Shown: positions 44,415 through 56,700, counted from the stretch's first letter. The stretch is DNA of 64,000 nucleotides from Adiantum capillus-veneris (GCA_014529385.2 CM043955.1:150489640-150553639), one strand, 5' to 3'. The notes: a model not told the origin generated them from the letters alone. Numbers and translations are program-made.

Positions 44415-46255
44415 ATTATCGTCCTTGGAGGTCAAATATGACCTACGGGACCAAATTTACATGTGATGTAGTATGTGTGTGGCTGATGAGTGATTCTCGT
44501 GCTCCAAAATTGTGGTGATGAGAGTCGCAATGGAGAGCCCACACTATGGCTAGGAGAGGAAAGTATGTAGGTCTAAGTCATGGCTGAAAATGTGAGGGAA
44601 GAAAGTTTGGATGTGACCAAAAGCGGAACACTCTAGTAGCATGTGGTACTCAGACTCTTGAACTTGTAGTGCGCATAATGTGCACACTCAATTTGACTCT
44701 TCTCCATTGCCCCAACGCCATGTGTTGCATCGAAGAGTGGAAGCTAAGCCGAATGGTTGCAATAGTGCATATCGATGACAAGGGGATAGGCTCAAACATG
44801 TAAGGATGAGTACGGTTTCCTCTTTCAGCAAAGAACATGGTTTTGTAGTTGGGGGCAATATGGGTGGTGTAATGTATGAAGCGTGACCCCCTGGATTTCT
44901 CCCAAGCCGTAATACATTGGCATTGTAGAAAAGCTTTATTCACTTGGAAGTCTATCAAGCCATCATGTAGCAAGTGTAATGCATCCCATCTTCCAAACCA
45001 CTTTTTCATATCTTGCATCCATCCCGTGCTCAAGATCTTGCTTTTATGCGTCTTGGAACTTTTTTGCTTGCTTCCCATGCAATTGTAGGGAGTCAACGTG
45101 AGGTGTTTTGACTCATCTTTATCATGTACTCCACAACACTTTCCATGCCCATAAATTCAATTGAAGAGATACTGACTCAAGAAGTAGGAGCATATATGGT
45201 GTTTGTCTTAATTGGAGAAAGTTTGTAAGAAAACGCTTTTGGACATTCTCAAATTCTTTCCAAGTAGACTTTGAGATGCTCCCGCCCTACACTTCCAACT
45301 CCATGAAGAAGAACCGGTGTCACCAATGTATCAACAAGGTACTTCTTAAGAATATAAAATTTGATGTTTCTCGCATTACACATGTTCTCAAATGCATGAT
45401 ATGCTCTCTTTACGACTTCCAAACGACGCATAGCACATTCATGCCACTTGTGATTGGCAGGAACCTCAAAGCCAAGGTACATAAAGCTGTCAACAACTTC
45501 AAGTGCCTCATTATCATGGCTTCTCCTAAGACAAAGTTCTCAAGGACAACCATAAGCTTTTGTGCATCCTCTAAAGTGTGTGCTAAAAGCACTACATTAT
45601 CCGCATATAATAAAAGCATGATTACCGCATTGCAAATAGTGACCTCTTCAATGCCTTCTTCTTGCATAAAGTCAAGCACCATTTGTTCCAATCGATTGAT
45701 GCATAGACCAAAGAGAGTTGGTGACAATGGACATCCTTGTTTAACCCCAATAGTGCTTGCAATTTTTTGGAAATTCCTCTTCCCATGCGCAATTGACACA
45801 TCACCTTCTTCTAGATTCAAGAAACTGCAAGCATAAACTCACTAGGCATTTGGATCCTTCTCCACAAATCGTTGCGTGTAATGATATGAAAGGCTTTCTT
45901 AAAGTCCACAAAGCAACAATACAATCGCTTTCCCTTTCAATTGTTTTTCCTTCATGAGAGCACGGAGAGTAACAAGATGATCAATGATGCTATGGCGTTG
46001 ACAAAAACCCGCTTGTCCTTTTGCACGCTTGCCATTCTCTTCAACCCAATCACTCAATTTTATTTCCATTATGCACCCAAATAAATTTTCCATAAGAGAC
46101 CCAATCATTATAGTCCGGTAGTTATTTACATTCTTTACTTCCCCTCCTTTATGCAAAAGGCTTGATCCAATTAGTACTCCACTCAACAATGACTGTGGGG
46201 ATGTCCCTACCTCTACACCTTGAAGACAATGCAAAAATATGTGTCTAAGCAAGCC
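42536..46255 (-). pseudogene. LINE-B: second copy of the LINE-A unit, with more of RT retained
   Basis: Minus strand: an RT N-terminal part absent from LINE-A (46200-45900) with NNYRTIMIGSLMENLFGCIM and KGQAGFCQRHSIIDHLVTLR. Then FKKAF..., STIGVKQGCPLSPTLFGLCI and MLLLYADNVVLL (45596-45607), where the catalytic YADD is YADN (GAT to AAT). The thumb (45482-45249) has YLGFEVPANHKWHECAMRRL and TLVTPVLLHG. The C-terminal segment (45096-44650) has WMQDMKKWFGRWDALHLLHD and NYKTMFFAERGNRTHPY. The 3' region 44640-42536 matches 41290-39128, hairpin included. Confidence 0.85.
44231..44411. repeat. Copy of the SSR-flanked hairpin in LINE-B
   Basis: (TG)n at 44231-44253, then GTGGCAAAGGGTCTC and its complement GAGACCCTTTGCCAC, then (GA)n to 44411. 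Compared with LINE-A the (TG)n is much shorter and the (AC)n is absent. The hairpin therefore predates the duplication and the microsatellites changed afterwards. Confidence 0.8.
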
Positions 46256-47594
46256 CTAACTGAGATGAGGACCTCTAGATACGTGAAAGCCCCCATCCAA
46301 CATGGGCATGTTGCCTCCATAGGGGTGTGCTACTCTGCAAGTATAGCCTCTATAATATCTTGACACATGCTTTGGACACCCCTCATGTCTCATAGCAACT
46401 GAATGCCTTGAGTCTCCTTAGAAAGTATTGTAAACTATAGCTAGTCCCCAAGTGAGTGGGTTGGACCCTCTGCCATGGGACCCCAAGAGACATGCGGCCT
46501 GCTACCAACCACGTGGCCTTGTTGTGTGATGACCAAAGGGTTCCAAACAAGTGGTTGTCTCAGATTCTCCTTAATGTACATGGGATGATACTGGTCAAGG
46601 CCACCCCATAGCTTCTCCCAAGATCGAAGCAGGCTTGCTGCAAATTGATCCTCCCACCTCTTGCTCGTGCTTACTTTGCGTAGCTCTATAAAAATCGAAC
46701 AGGTGGAAGGGATCCATGGGCCATTCGTTTGTGGGACCCTGGCCCAAATCCAATGAATCAACAGCTCCTTCCACGCTCCTCCCTTAGAAGAAGTCCTTTG
46801 ATCACAAGCTTCCCAAGGAGGGCTCTACCCTACCATGATGGGTTGATGATCCCCAACCCTCCATGAGAGCAAGGTAAAGTGATGGCATGCCAAAAGACCT
46901 TGGCTTGAGCCAACTGTGTGTCATGCCATGATCACAAGAAGTTCTTGAACAGCCTCTTTGGTTGGCTAATGCAGGAGCTCGAGAAAATCCATCAAGACAT
47001 GATGTACCACATAGTAACCACAACATCTGGTTGGCCATCACAACCATACCAACAAGAGAAAGTCGTCCCGAGCTTGAATGGATCAGTGTCCTCCTAATGG
47101 AGAGGAGGAGGGGAGCAATCCATTGCTCTAAAAACAAATTCAGACCAACCTGGTAGCCCAAGTAGCATACTCAAGTTCCTAGAGGAATATTGGAGTCCCA
47201 ACTAGCATACTCGAGTCCCTAGAGGAATCCACCTAAAGCCCTCTCCAGGCGATCAATCAGGCATGAGAGCACTACCAACCCAGAAAGCCGTTTTCTTATG
47301 TCAATTTATTAGTGCTCCCAACGCACAAGAAAACACCTTAGGGCGTGCTCACACCTGTGCAAGTTAGTCTCTTCACCCTCCAAAAACATGCCCGTCGTCA
47401 ACAAACTTAGCATCCAAAAGCTTCTCTCCCAAAATAGGAAGCTCCAGACCATGAAAACCAACCTCCTTTGAGGTCAAGACCTGCCCATTGCCTCGACATA
47501 AAAGACAAATAGGAAGGGGGCAAGAGGGCAGTCCTGTGGACTGATCGTGTTAGCATAAAGCTTTCTCCTCTTCCCCTTACCAACAACACTTGAC
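46256..47594 (-). pseudogene. LINE-C: fragment of a different LINE RT
   Basis: On the minus strand, in scattered frames: QDCPLAPFLFVFYVEAMGR (about 47550-47490), the RT motif QGCPLAP.LF; then RLSLVGMVVMANQMLW (about 47070-47020), HGGLGIINP (about 46850) and further C-terminal residues to 46441. The order fits the RT palm, thumb and downstream region of a plant LINE. It is more decayed than LINE-A/B and distinct from them. LINE-B's 5' end abuts it at about 46255. Confidence 0.65.
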
Positions 47595-47905
47595 TGTGCA
47601 CATACCTCTAGAGAGTGACACTCCGCTAATCCGTGCATCTAGAAACCCCTGCTCATTATTTCTTAGAATTGAGCTGTAATGAATTTTGATTCTATCACAG
47701 TGTGAGGATGGAAGACTAGTATGTGGGAGCAGATGCAGAGAGTGCAATAGAGGGAAGGAGAGAAGGGGGAATGAGAAGACACAACACTTGGTGGAGCTTT
47801 TGTGAGAAGAAACTCTCACACTCCTTATTACTACATTATAACCAAAGAATGTAAAGAATGGGCGGGCGCCCGACTAAAACCGGTCATGGGGCCTAAAATC
47901 TAACA
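47595..47905 (-). repeat. Copia-type LTR (about 311 bp) with polypurine tract
   Basis: The plus strand runs TGTGCACATACC...ATCTAACA. Immediately after it comes ATCTCCCACTTGAAGG, on the minus strand the polypurine tract AAGTGGGAGAT next to TGTTAGATTTTAGG. This is the usual arrangement at a Copia 3' LTR in minus orientation. The internal side (47906-48200) holds no readable protein. No target duplication was found. Confidence 0.55.
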
Positions 47906-48204
47906 ATCTCCCACTTGAAGGCCAATGTGGCACAAGTGGCTAAGGAATGTAGGGGCTATTATGTACAACTAACTGTACAAACACGAAGCATGACTGTAGC
48001 TTCACCCTACGTTCATTATCTCCATGCGATTCAGTCAGTACCTATCTGGGATAGTAGAACCATGGATATTCTTAACATCCCCCCTCTCCATTCTCGTGCA
48101 TGACAGATAGAGCCTTCTAGGGCTGGATTAAATAGCAGAAAGACATGATCACCAATCGTGAGGAATGACACAGATGGGCAGGATGAGCCAGCCGATGAGG
48201 GGCA

Positions 48205-48687
48205 TAGCAGGCCAGGGTGGACCCTGAGGCGGTCATTGAAGAAACAGAGACAGTTATGGAGGAACCAGTTATGAAGCAAAATGAGCAAGGCATGGAGGAT
48301 CCGGAGCCTGTGCCTATAAGGGAGGATCCTGTGCCTATAAGGGAGGAGCCCTTGCCTATTAGGGAGGAGCCTGTGCCATTAAGGGAGGAGAATCAGGCAC
48401 CCACGGATAAAGCTCAAGAAAGGCAAGGGAAAGGCTCTGCTTCACAAGGGCCATCCAACAAGGAACCTTTATCAGAGGAGTTGATTATTTTTGAGCAAAT
48501 CAACAAAGAGAACGAAGAGGTTAGATACTGCTGCCTGGAAGGTCAAAGGAGGCTTGTATTTTCAACCTCGATCAACAAGACTTCTTGTGCATGTACAGTT
48601 TCTCCAACTCCAACGCAACCGATGCGGTCGTCAACATTGCTTTGTGGTACTTCTCAAGCTCTTTATAAGTCACGCTTGGTTCATTGA
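48205..48687 (+). CDS. Unrecognised acidic ORF with 24-27-bp coding minisatellite
   Basis: Open from just after a TAG at 48205 to 48687. It has no clear ATG start; the first in-frame methionine lies inside. It contains four tandem units of the form EPVPIREE (48302-48390), then a charged stretch (ENQAPTDKAQERQGKGSASQ, LSEELIIFEQINKENEEVRY). I do not recognise it. It could be a fragment of a gag-like or host protein. The 169-bp tandem repeat overlaps its last part, so the C-terminal frame is probably not real. Confidence 0.3.
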
Positions 48688-48955
48688 ATGGATCACTTTC
48701 GCTAAGACATGGGTCAATACCAAGCGAGTCAGTGGCTTATGGAATTGGATAGTGATACCACTCACTCAGTATTGACCCATGTCTTTGCGGCAGTAGTTAA
48801 CGTTGCTATGTGTTACGTCTCAAGTTTTTCTTTATAAGTCACGCTTGGTTCATTAGATGGCTCACTATTGCTAAGACATGGGTCAATACCAAGCGAGTCA
48901 GTGGCTTATGGAATTTGATAGCTGCCCCAATCTCTCGATATTCACTCATGGGTTT
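48615..48955 (+). repeat. Two-unit tandem repeat, period about 169 bp
   Basis: TATAAGTCACGCTTGGTTCA starts at 48664 and again at 48833. The shared unit includes AAGACATGGGTCAATACCAA and GCGAGTCAGTGGCTTATGGA. A third unit begins (TTTGTGGCAGTGACAGCCC, about 48953) and then diverges. The complement of AAGACATGGGTCAATA occurs at 48769-48784, so each junction can also form a hairpin. Confidence 0.75.
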
Positions 48956-49527
48956 GTGGCAGTGACAGCCCGCTGAAATATCTTAAGTCTAATCTCTGCC
49001 ATTGATTCATGTTAGGCACACTATCTCGCTTCTGCCCGCTGAGATTTAGAACAAAATATACGTAATAGATCCACTGATCTCGCCTATGATGCAGAATAGC
49101 TGAGTTTCCTTTTTGGCTCTGATGGACTGGTTTAGCAGAGTCAATTTTGATCTATCGTGTTTTTTGGTCACTGCATACAAAATCGTGATTTTCTTCTTGC
49201 CTTGTAAAACCCATGTTGGATTAGGATCTTTCTCCTCATCTTGATGGTTTTTGTGTAGTGATCATTGGAGTCTGTTGTTACTTGACATTAAAGATAAGAT
49301 TGTCTACTATGCAAACTCCGGGCAAAGCAGGTTGTTTCATGGTCGTGTAAAAACGTAAGGCACATCTGAGTACATTTGGAAGTAGTGTCTCTTTGTAATG
49401 TGTTACTGACTCAAGTGGTTACATATGAGTGCCGCGAAAAAACTTGTATGTTGTGTAGAGCATGTTCTGTTAGAACATGATCTAGGGACTACCATCCGAC
49501 ACGAACGGGTCACCGTGCCCACGCAGG
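48956..49527. other. No gene recognised upstream of the 49528 ORF
   Basis: AT-rich, with no family motif. It could contain the promoter or 5' exon of the following ORF, but nothing supports a specific site. Confidence 0.35.
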
Positions 49528-50227
49528 TTGATGACTATAGCTATGGCTGGTGAACTTATTTATGCCTTGTTGCTCCTTAGTCAAATTTTGGATGTACCAA
49601 ATGTAAGTAATCGTGATGTTTCATTGTTTGTTTGCTGCAACGTTTGTATTGATAGAAGCAACATCTTTAATTACTTTCCTATTATCACGCTTCTACAAGA
49701 ACTTCAATTACATAACTACACTCCCAACGATGTGCGACATTTTTTTGTAATGGCCATCCAGCATATTATAATCTCGATAAACAGACGTACAAGAGAGGAA
49801 GGGGTGAGAGCTGAGGAGTTCGAACAGGTTCGCATTAACAAAATGACACAGCACTACAATCAGACTCGAGAGGAGGTTCGAAATATGCAAGAAGCAATAA
49901 ATCAATATTATGCGGACGCCGCAGAAGTAGAGGAATGGGCTATACGTTAGTGGCAAGAGAAAGAATATAGGGAAGCTTCACAAGTGCAAGATGCATGGGA
50001 AGCCATGGAAGAGGCCCATGATTTCAAACGATAGGAAAGGATGCCCGAGACCAGTGTCCCCCAAGGTAGAAGTAGCAGCAATCAAGGAAGAGGGCAGGGG
50101 AGCAGTGGTAGCAACTAGGGGAGAGGGCAGGGGACCAGTGGAACCAATCGGGGGAGAGGACAGGGGACCAGTGGCACCAACCGAGGGAGAGGACAGGGGA
50201 GCAGTAGTAGGGGAAGGGAGCAATAAC
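49528..50227 (+). pseudogene. Unrecognised ORF: coiled coil plus GRGQG-repeat tail, three TAG stops
   Basis: The frame is continuous from ATG 49528 (or 49531) to TAA 50227 except for three TAG codons, at 49948, 50032 and 50125. The N-terminal half contains QELQLHNYTPNDVRHFFVMA. The middle is a charged helix (EEGVRAEEFEQVRINKMTQH, TREEVRNMQEAINQYYADAA) with heptad-like spacing. The C-terminus repeats GRGQGTSGTN about four times (50090-50215), an arginine-glycine tail of the kind found in RNA-binding proteins and some ORF1/gag proteins. I cannot name a family. The adjacent Gypsy-4 LTR begins at 50471. Confidence 0.5.
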
Positions 50228-50470
50228 TTGTATACATCTTGACAGAAACAACACAATTAGTAAAGTTTTGAGACAATGAAAAGTGTACATTCTTTAAACA
50301 TTGTTTGAGCGGCACAAAATGTCTCTGTATTAGTCATTTTGAAGAGTACATCATGGTTTGCATGGCATCAAAGCTCATTGGGTGCACAAGGTATGTGACC
50401 TAGCTTCTAGTGGAAGCAATTAAGTGAAGTGTGTTTGACAGTGACTCCTTGCACAATGTTGTTTTCTCCT

Positions 50471-52499
50471 TGCGTTGGTACAACCAAAGTGTGTCGACTC
50501 TAGAAGGTGGCATGGACAGATATGTGCAGGCAAGCAGAAGCTTGGCAAAAGGAGGGAGCAGCTAGGAAGATCATGGGCTGACAAGCAGTAGTGGGTATGT
50601 ATGCCTGATGAGTTATATACGCCAAGGAAGGCTCCATGAGGGCTAATTGGAGAAGCAAATGAAGGAGATACAAAGTGCAGTTTTTTGGTCCAGTAATGTA
50701 GAGCTTGAAGTACTGAAGGAGCAGGCCCAAATGGCCCATCAAACTGACCTATGGAGACCAAGTTATTGAAAGATGAAAGTTCAGGGTGTTGCAAATTTTT
50801 GCCAGATAGGGCAGCTATGGACAAGTGGCCCGGGGTCAAAGGTTATATGTGTAGTGCTCGCGGTATAGAGCATACCCGTCTTCTCGGATTGTAAAACGGA
50901 GCTCGAGCTAGCAAGATATAGTCAATTGAAGTTTTTCCGAGGGCCAGTTTTGAGCCCACTTGCCCGCATTGGAGGATGTGCCATCTGGCATCATTTTGGC
51001 CTCGCCAAGGTTCTCAATGATAGTGTGCATCATGTGGAGCTAGCACAAATTGACGGCGCATCAATCGGGTACTCGGTCAGCAAGATACGGCAGGATCAAG
51101 TTGGGAGCATTTGGCAGTGAAAGGTTTGCAGATAACTTTCCCGTTTCTTGGCGGCCTCGAATAGCGAGCTCAAGAGGATTGGAAGGCGGTGAGATTTTTC
51201 CAGCCCGAGAACGACACGGTGGGGATCCAGAGGAGCTTTACGGCTTAGAAATCCAACCCCGGACCGGAGTATGGCAGGCAAAGCAAGTAGGAGTAAGAAG
51301 GTGAGAGTGGAAATATTTTTTAAGGAGAAAAACTTAAAGCGTAAAAGTTCTTGGGGGCAATTGGCTGGAGGTCTGCCACGTGGCATCGGGGTCATCCCAC
51401 ATACGAGGTCAGAAAAGAAGTGCGCGGACTACTTCAGCTGGGCCGTGGGCCTTCAGTAGAACACAAAGGGGAAGAGAGAGGGGAGCTCTCCCTCCCGTTG
51501 GCTATGGCCGCGGGCCCTCATGGGCGCTACGTGGTGATGCCGTCGGGCGTTGCGAGGCCCTGCAGGGCAGTGATGGCGGTGTTTTGGCCAGTGCTGGTGG
51601 CGAGTGGCGGAGCAGGGCGGCTCGTTGGTGGTAGCGCCGTGCTGACCTGGCAGGTGCGCACGGCCGCAAGGCCTGATTTTTGAACTTAGAGAGAGGGAGC
51701 AATAGCGACCTCGCTATTGCCTCCCCCTCCCCAGTGCATAATAGGGGTTGTGTCCCACAACAGAGAGAGAGAAGAAGGGTGGCAAATGTAAAACCAATCA
51801 AGGGGAGGAATCCCACCAAAAGGTAGCAAAAGGGAACTTGAAAGCTTCAAAGTGCAAGTCAAAATGGGAGCTCAAAGGTGAGCCGAGCAACCAAATTGAG
51901 TAAGTATGCACCATGCAGATGCCAAACACCAAGAAAATGCCAAGTGGTAGCCATGCACATGGGAATTTCTAAAAGAAGCTCTAGTTAAGTTGTACGAGCT
52001 AGATGGCTCATGTTTTTTTCATTTTTAGACTTAGCTAAGCCTTATAAAAGGGAAAAGGAGTGATTTTTCAAGGGCTTTTTTGCTAGAGGGTGTGATTGAA
52101 GGTTGCAAGCTTGTGTAGTGCAAAGCTTGGCATTGGAGTTGCATATTCTACTGTACTACCCCCTATGCAATAATACCAAGTATTAGCCTCTACATCTTGT
52201 GTTGCTTCTCCCCATCTCCCCTCTTTTTCCTTGCTCCTTGTGTACTTGCCGGTGTTTGCAGAGGGTTTGCCTACAACTTGAAGGGTGTCAGTAGGAGGGT
52301 AGAATTGGGGTGTTTTGTGAGTCAGAAAGGGTGAGTTGAGCAGTGTGGGTGTGTTTATGCTGAAGGGTGTTTCTTGCAAGGTGCGAGGCGATAGTTCGGT
52401 GTGCTACAGTGGGATTGTTAGTGCAAATTAGCCAATTTGAAGGTGTTATTTGAGAGGTTAGGGGTGCTGTGGAATCCCTGGGCTATAGAGAGGCAAACA
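50471..52499 (+). repeat. 5' LTR of Gypsy-4 (about 2.0 kb)
   Basis: The left boundary is set by homology with the 3' LTR start at 57863 (TGATGGTACATCC there, TGCGTTGGTACAACC here). The two match for about 730 bp, until the 3' copy is cut. A TATA box TATAAAA lies at 52043-52049 in CTTATAAAAGGG. The LTR ends AGGCAAACA at 52499, two bases before a primer site. Frames such as 51380-51634 and 51502-51819 are GC-rich artefacts inside the LTR. Confidence 0.75.
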
Positions 52500-52501
52500 T
52501 T

Positions 52502-52515
52502 TGGTGTGCTGGGTG
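52502..52515 (+). promoter_or_regulatory. Probable primer-binding site of Gypsy-4
   Basis: TGGTGTGCTGGGTG begins two bases after the CA end of the LTR. A TGG start fits pairing with a tRNA 3' CCA end; the tRNA is not identified. Its position, 100 bp before gag, is as expected. Confidence 0.55.
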
Positions 52516-52614
52516 TGTTCCCTATTCCCCCTCTCCATCTTCTGGTGCACCCATGGAGGAGCAGTTGATTGCTTGTCGGTGTTGATCAAAGACGGTTATT
52601 TCCATCAAGGAGAG

Positions 52615-53706
52615 ATGGTAGCACATAGTTATGGACCAGTTTTCACCGGAGAAGAAGATCCGGAAGAGTGGATGGCCGATTTTGAGTTGTATATGCTATC
52701 ACTGCATATGCCAAATGAAGATAGCAAAATGCAAATGATTCCGTTGTTGATGCGGGGGAAAGCAAAGACATGGTTCTATGCTTTGGAGGGAGAGCCTGGG
52801 CCCGTTTTCTACAAGATTTACGAAAAGAGGCATCTCTTATCAATTTGGATGCAAGAGAAAAATTTGAAGCAGGACGTGAATGGGGAATTAGGCGTCTTCC
52901 TCACCCGCTTCGAAGAGTGCTGGAGGGACTTTGCAGTGGCCATGCAGTTGGTCAATGGTGGTGAGTACTTTAAATTGGAAAAGTTTATGGCTTGTTTGCA
53001 TCCCAAAGTTCGTGAAAAGGTGGATTTTGAGGGCCCGGAGAATTACAATGGGGTTGTTGCTATTGCACGGTCTAAGAGCCAGAAAATAAAGAAGAAGATT
53101 GAGCAAGGTGCGTTGGGGTATGAAGCGATGGTTCCCAATCCAACTTCGAGTCGGAGAGAAGAAGTTCAAACGGAGAATCAACCCAATCGAGGGATAGCAA
53201 CCATTCCTCAATAATGGGTACGTACAGTTCAAGATTTGTCTGAAAAAATGCAAGAGTTGTGTTTAAGTGTTATGGACAGAGGTCAAGCAAGGACAAGAAG
53301 AGTCAAGGCTAGGCAATTGCTTGGAAAGTGTTACAATTGCGGAGAGGAAGGTCACTATGCTCCACATTGCCCTCACCCACCAAGGGAAAGGGGCGGCATG
53401 TATCCTCTGTTTGGTCGAGGCAGGGTTCAGGCACAGTTTAATGGCCAAAGAGAGCAGCAAGCAGTTGAAAACCAAGCACAGGCGGCTCCATCAGGTAATG
53501 ATGAAGTACAAAGAGTTAAAAATACTGGTGTTGACAGGCAGGAAGTCGACATTATGGCAGACAAAAGAGCACGAGGTGAAAGAGAGACTAAGATGGAGCA
53601 TGAAACTAGAGCACAGAAGGGGAAAGAAAAGGTAAATGAAGCTAGAGAGCAGCCAGAGCCAAGCAGAAGAAGGCAAAGACAAAGAATTACTCAAAAGGAT
53701 TTTTAG
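52615..53706 (+). pseudogene. Gypsy-4 gag: capsid and nucleocapsid
   Basis: The most likely start is ATG 52615 (MVAHSYGPVFTGEEDPEEWM), the typical Ty3/gypsy gag capsid opening. It is followed by LMRGKAKTWFYALEGEPGPV and GVFLTRFEECWRDFAVAMQL. A zinc knuckle CYNCGEEGHYAPHC (C-X2-C-X4-H-X4-C) lies near 53331-53372. The tail is highly charged (KGKEKVNEAREQPEPSRRRQ) and ends at TAG 53706. One in-frame TAA at about 53212 interrupts it, probably a CAA change. There are no frameshifts, so gag decayed by a single substitution. Confidence 0.9.
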
Positions 53707-53749
53707 TTGGGACGCGATAATCCGAAGTATGATCTGGTAAGAGATGTTC

Positions 53750-56700
53750 AAAATCAAAAGGCTAACATCACTTTTTGGGCAGCTGCTTGCATTAAACCCT
53801 AAGTTAAGAAGGCAGTGGTCAACCAGTGTTAGTACGAGGCTTCCTCAAGTGGGAGGAGATGTGCATGCGGTATAGAATCTAGCCTTAAGGGTGGGGAGTC
53901 CGACCGATGTGATTCCAATGGTGGATGTTTTGCTTGAGAAGAAGAAACATGTTCAAGCCTACATCGATGGTGGTGCCCAAGTCTGTGTGATTACTGAATT
54001 TTCTATGAGGGATATTGGCATTAAAGCTGTTGTCAGGTCCAATGTGCAAATGAGGATGCCTAACCATGCCAAAGCTCGTTGTTTAGGAGTGGCACAGGAT
54101 GTGAAGGTAAAGGTTATGGGAGTTGAATGCTTAATTGATTTTTTTGTCATGAAAGCAGGAGAAAATGCTTATCCAATTATATTGGGGAGGCCATGGTTGT
54201 TGGCAATTGGAGCCAACCACGATTGGGAGACAGGGGTGTTTACCTTGCCAGATCGGGAAAATGGAGGACAGATTGTGTTGGATCTAAAGACCAAGGAGAG
54301 CCATTTTCATCCATCAGCCGGTGGAGATAATCGAGATTTCAGTACCAGTTATAAGTATGAAACTGAGTCTACTTATGATGAAGGGTTGACCAGTGTCAAA
54401 GAGGAGGAGAGTGACAAGGATTTATTGAAGCTGGATAAAGATTTATTCGGAGTCAGAGTAGACTCTACCATGGCAAGGAGAGGTATGCAAGTTCCTGTTT
54501 GTAGTCTGAAGGCTAAAGAGGTGGAAGATATGCTAGGTACAGATTTAACAAAGCAGGAGAAGGAAGGGTATATGGACCTATGTGCATCCTATCCGGACCT
54601 ATTTGCAACAGAGTATAAAGATCTGAGGGGAGCTAAAGGAGTGGAGCATCAGATCCTACTTAAAGAAGGATACATGCCAAAAGCACAGAAGCTTAGGAGG
54701 TTGGGAGGTATTCAGAAGGAGGCTCTATGGCAAGAGATCAACAAGTTTCTCGAGACAGGTATTATATATCCAGTAAAAGAGTCTGAGTGGGTCTCTCCTG
54801 TTGTCATTACCTCGAAGAATAATGGAGAATGGTGAATATGTGTAGACTATAAGCCTTTGAATGCTGTGACCAAGCGGAATCATTACCCCCTGCCATTTCA
54901 GGATGAGATTTTAAACCAGGTTTCCGGACATGAACGCTATTCCATCATGGATGGTTTTTCAGGATATTTTCAGATTGGTATTGCTTTGGAGGACTAGTTA
55001 AAGACTACCTTCATTTCTCCATGGGGTTGCTTTGCCTACCGCAGGATGCTTTTTGGATTGGTGAATGCGTATGCGACATTTCAAGGTTGGATGAACATGG
55101 TGTTCGGGCCATACTTGGGTAAGTTCATCAGAGTGTTTATGGATGATATTGGGTGCTATAGTTCCCGGGCAGAACATTTGTCCAAGTTAAGGCTATGCTT
55201 TCAAAGGCTAGATGAAGAAGGAGGTCAATTGAACTTGAAGAAGTGCAAGCTAGCACAACCAAGGGTTCAGTTGCTGGGTCATGTGGTATCACATAACGGA
55301 ATTGAAGCAGACCCAGAGAAGGTGAAAGCATTGGTTCTTACGAAGCCTCCACCCAGTGCAATGGGATTGGCATCGTTCGTGCATAAGTTAAAGTATTTAT
55401 CCCGCTTCTTTAGGATGTTGTCTCAATATGTATACCCTCTTCAGAAAAGGGCTCAACAAGTGCATGGATTTCAATGGGATGAGGAAGCTCAAGAGGCATT
55501 TGACAAAGTGAAAGGTATTCTATGTCAGTTGCCTACAGTATGCCCTCCTAACCATGAGGATGATTTTTATATTGCTATGACGGTGGGAACAGTGGCTATC
55601 GGAGCAGTATTGCTACAAAAGTTGGGGAGGAGTTATAAGCCTACTTACTTCAAAAGCAGGATCATTAGTCCAGGGGAAGCTACTTATATGGAGGCGGAAC
55701 AGTGGGTGATGGCTTTGGCCTTTGCCTGCAAAAAGTTCAAAGTGTATTTGATTGTTCGAAAGTTTTATGTGTTGACTGCTAACAATATTTTGCTTAAAGT
55801 GGTGCTACACTTGAAGCCATGGAAACGAATCATGAAGTGGGTAATAGAGCTTCAAGAGTTTGAGTTTGAGTTCAAAGTGGACCACAGAAGACGGCCTCAT
55901 TTGGTGGATATCCTAGTCAACAAGGAGGTTGAGTTACCAATTTATCCAAGAGTGGTACAAGAGGAGGATAAGGAGGAACCCGACTTGGAAGGGGCCTTCA
56001 CTATGTGGTTTGATGGCGCTTACAGAAGGGTAACACAAAAAGCAGGTGGAGCTGTGGTCATTCAAGACCCGCACGGCACAATTATTTTTTTCCAAAGCTT
56101 ACGACTTGGAGGAGGTGCATACCAACAATGAAGCGGAATATCTTACTCTACATCTGGGACTCAAGCAGTGCATTGAGTTTGGCATATCAAGGTTAGTAGT
56201 AAAAGGTGATGCTCTACTAGTTGTCAAACAACTTTTGGGGCAATGGCAAGTAAAGAGGGATTCCCTCAAGAGTTGGTTTTTCTCCATAAAGAAGTTCTTG
56301 AATTTTTTTGAAGCAGTGCAATTCAAACATGTGAGAAGAGAGCAAAACCAGGAAGTAGATCGGTTGGCTAGTAGTCGTGTTCAGACTCATGTGTCGAGTT
56401 TGTATGTGGGACCGACCACTTATGCAGGTAGAGAGACTTTGAAGGATATTGATGATTTCTTGAGTACAGGTCAATGTTTTGACGGGCTTTCCAAGCTACA
56501 AAAGAGGAGAGTTGTTCAAAGAGCTAAAAAGTTCACTATGATTGGAGAAGATCTTATGATGCACGGTAGAGATGGGGTGCTACGTCGAGTCCTTTACAAG
56601 GAGCAGATCGGTATGGTATTGGAGCAATGCCACGAAGAGAGCGGTCATCAGGGTAAGAGTCAAGTCTTGTTTTGTATCTTAAGAAGTGGGTTTTGGTGGC

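Noticed and set aside
49603-49699. A possible intron (GTAAGT ... TACAAG) in the 49528 ORF.
   Set aside because: Its length, 97 bp, is not a multiple of three and removal breaks the frame that is open without splicing.
50966-51819. Several GC-rich frames such as 51351-51683 (plus) and 51502-51819 (minus).
   Set aside because: They fall within the Gypsy-4 5' LTR; no protein motif, and high GC alone explains the lack of stops.
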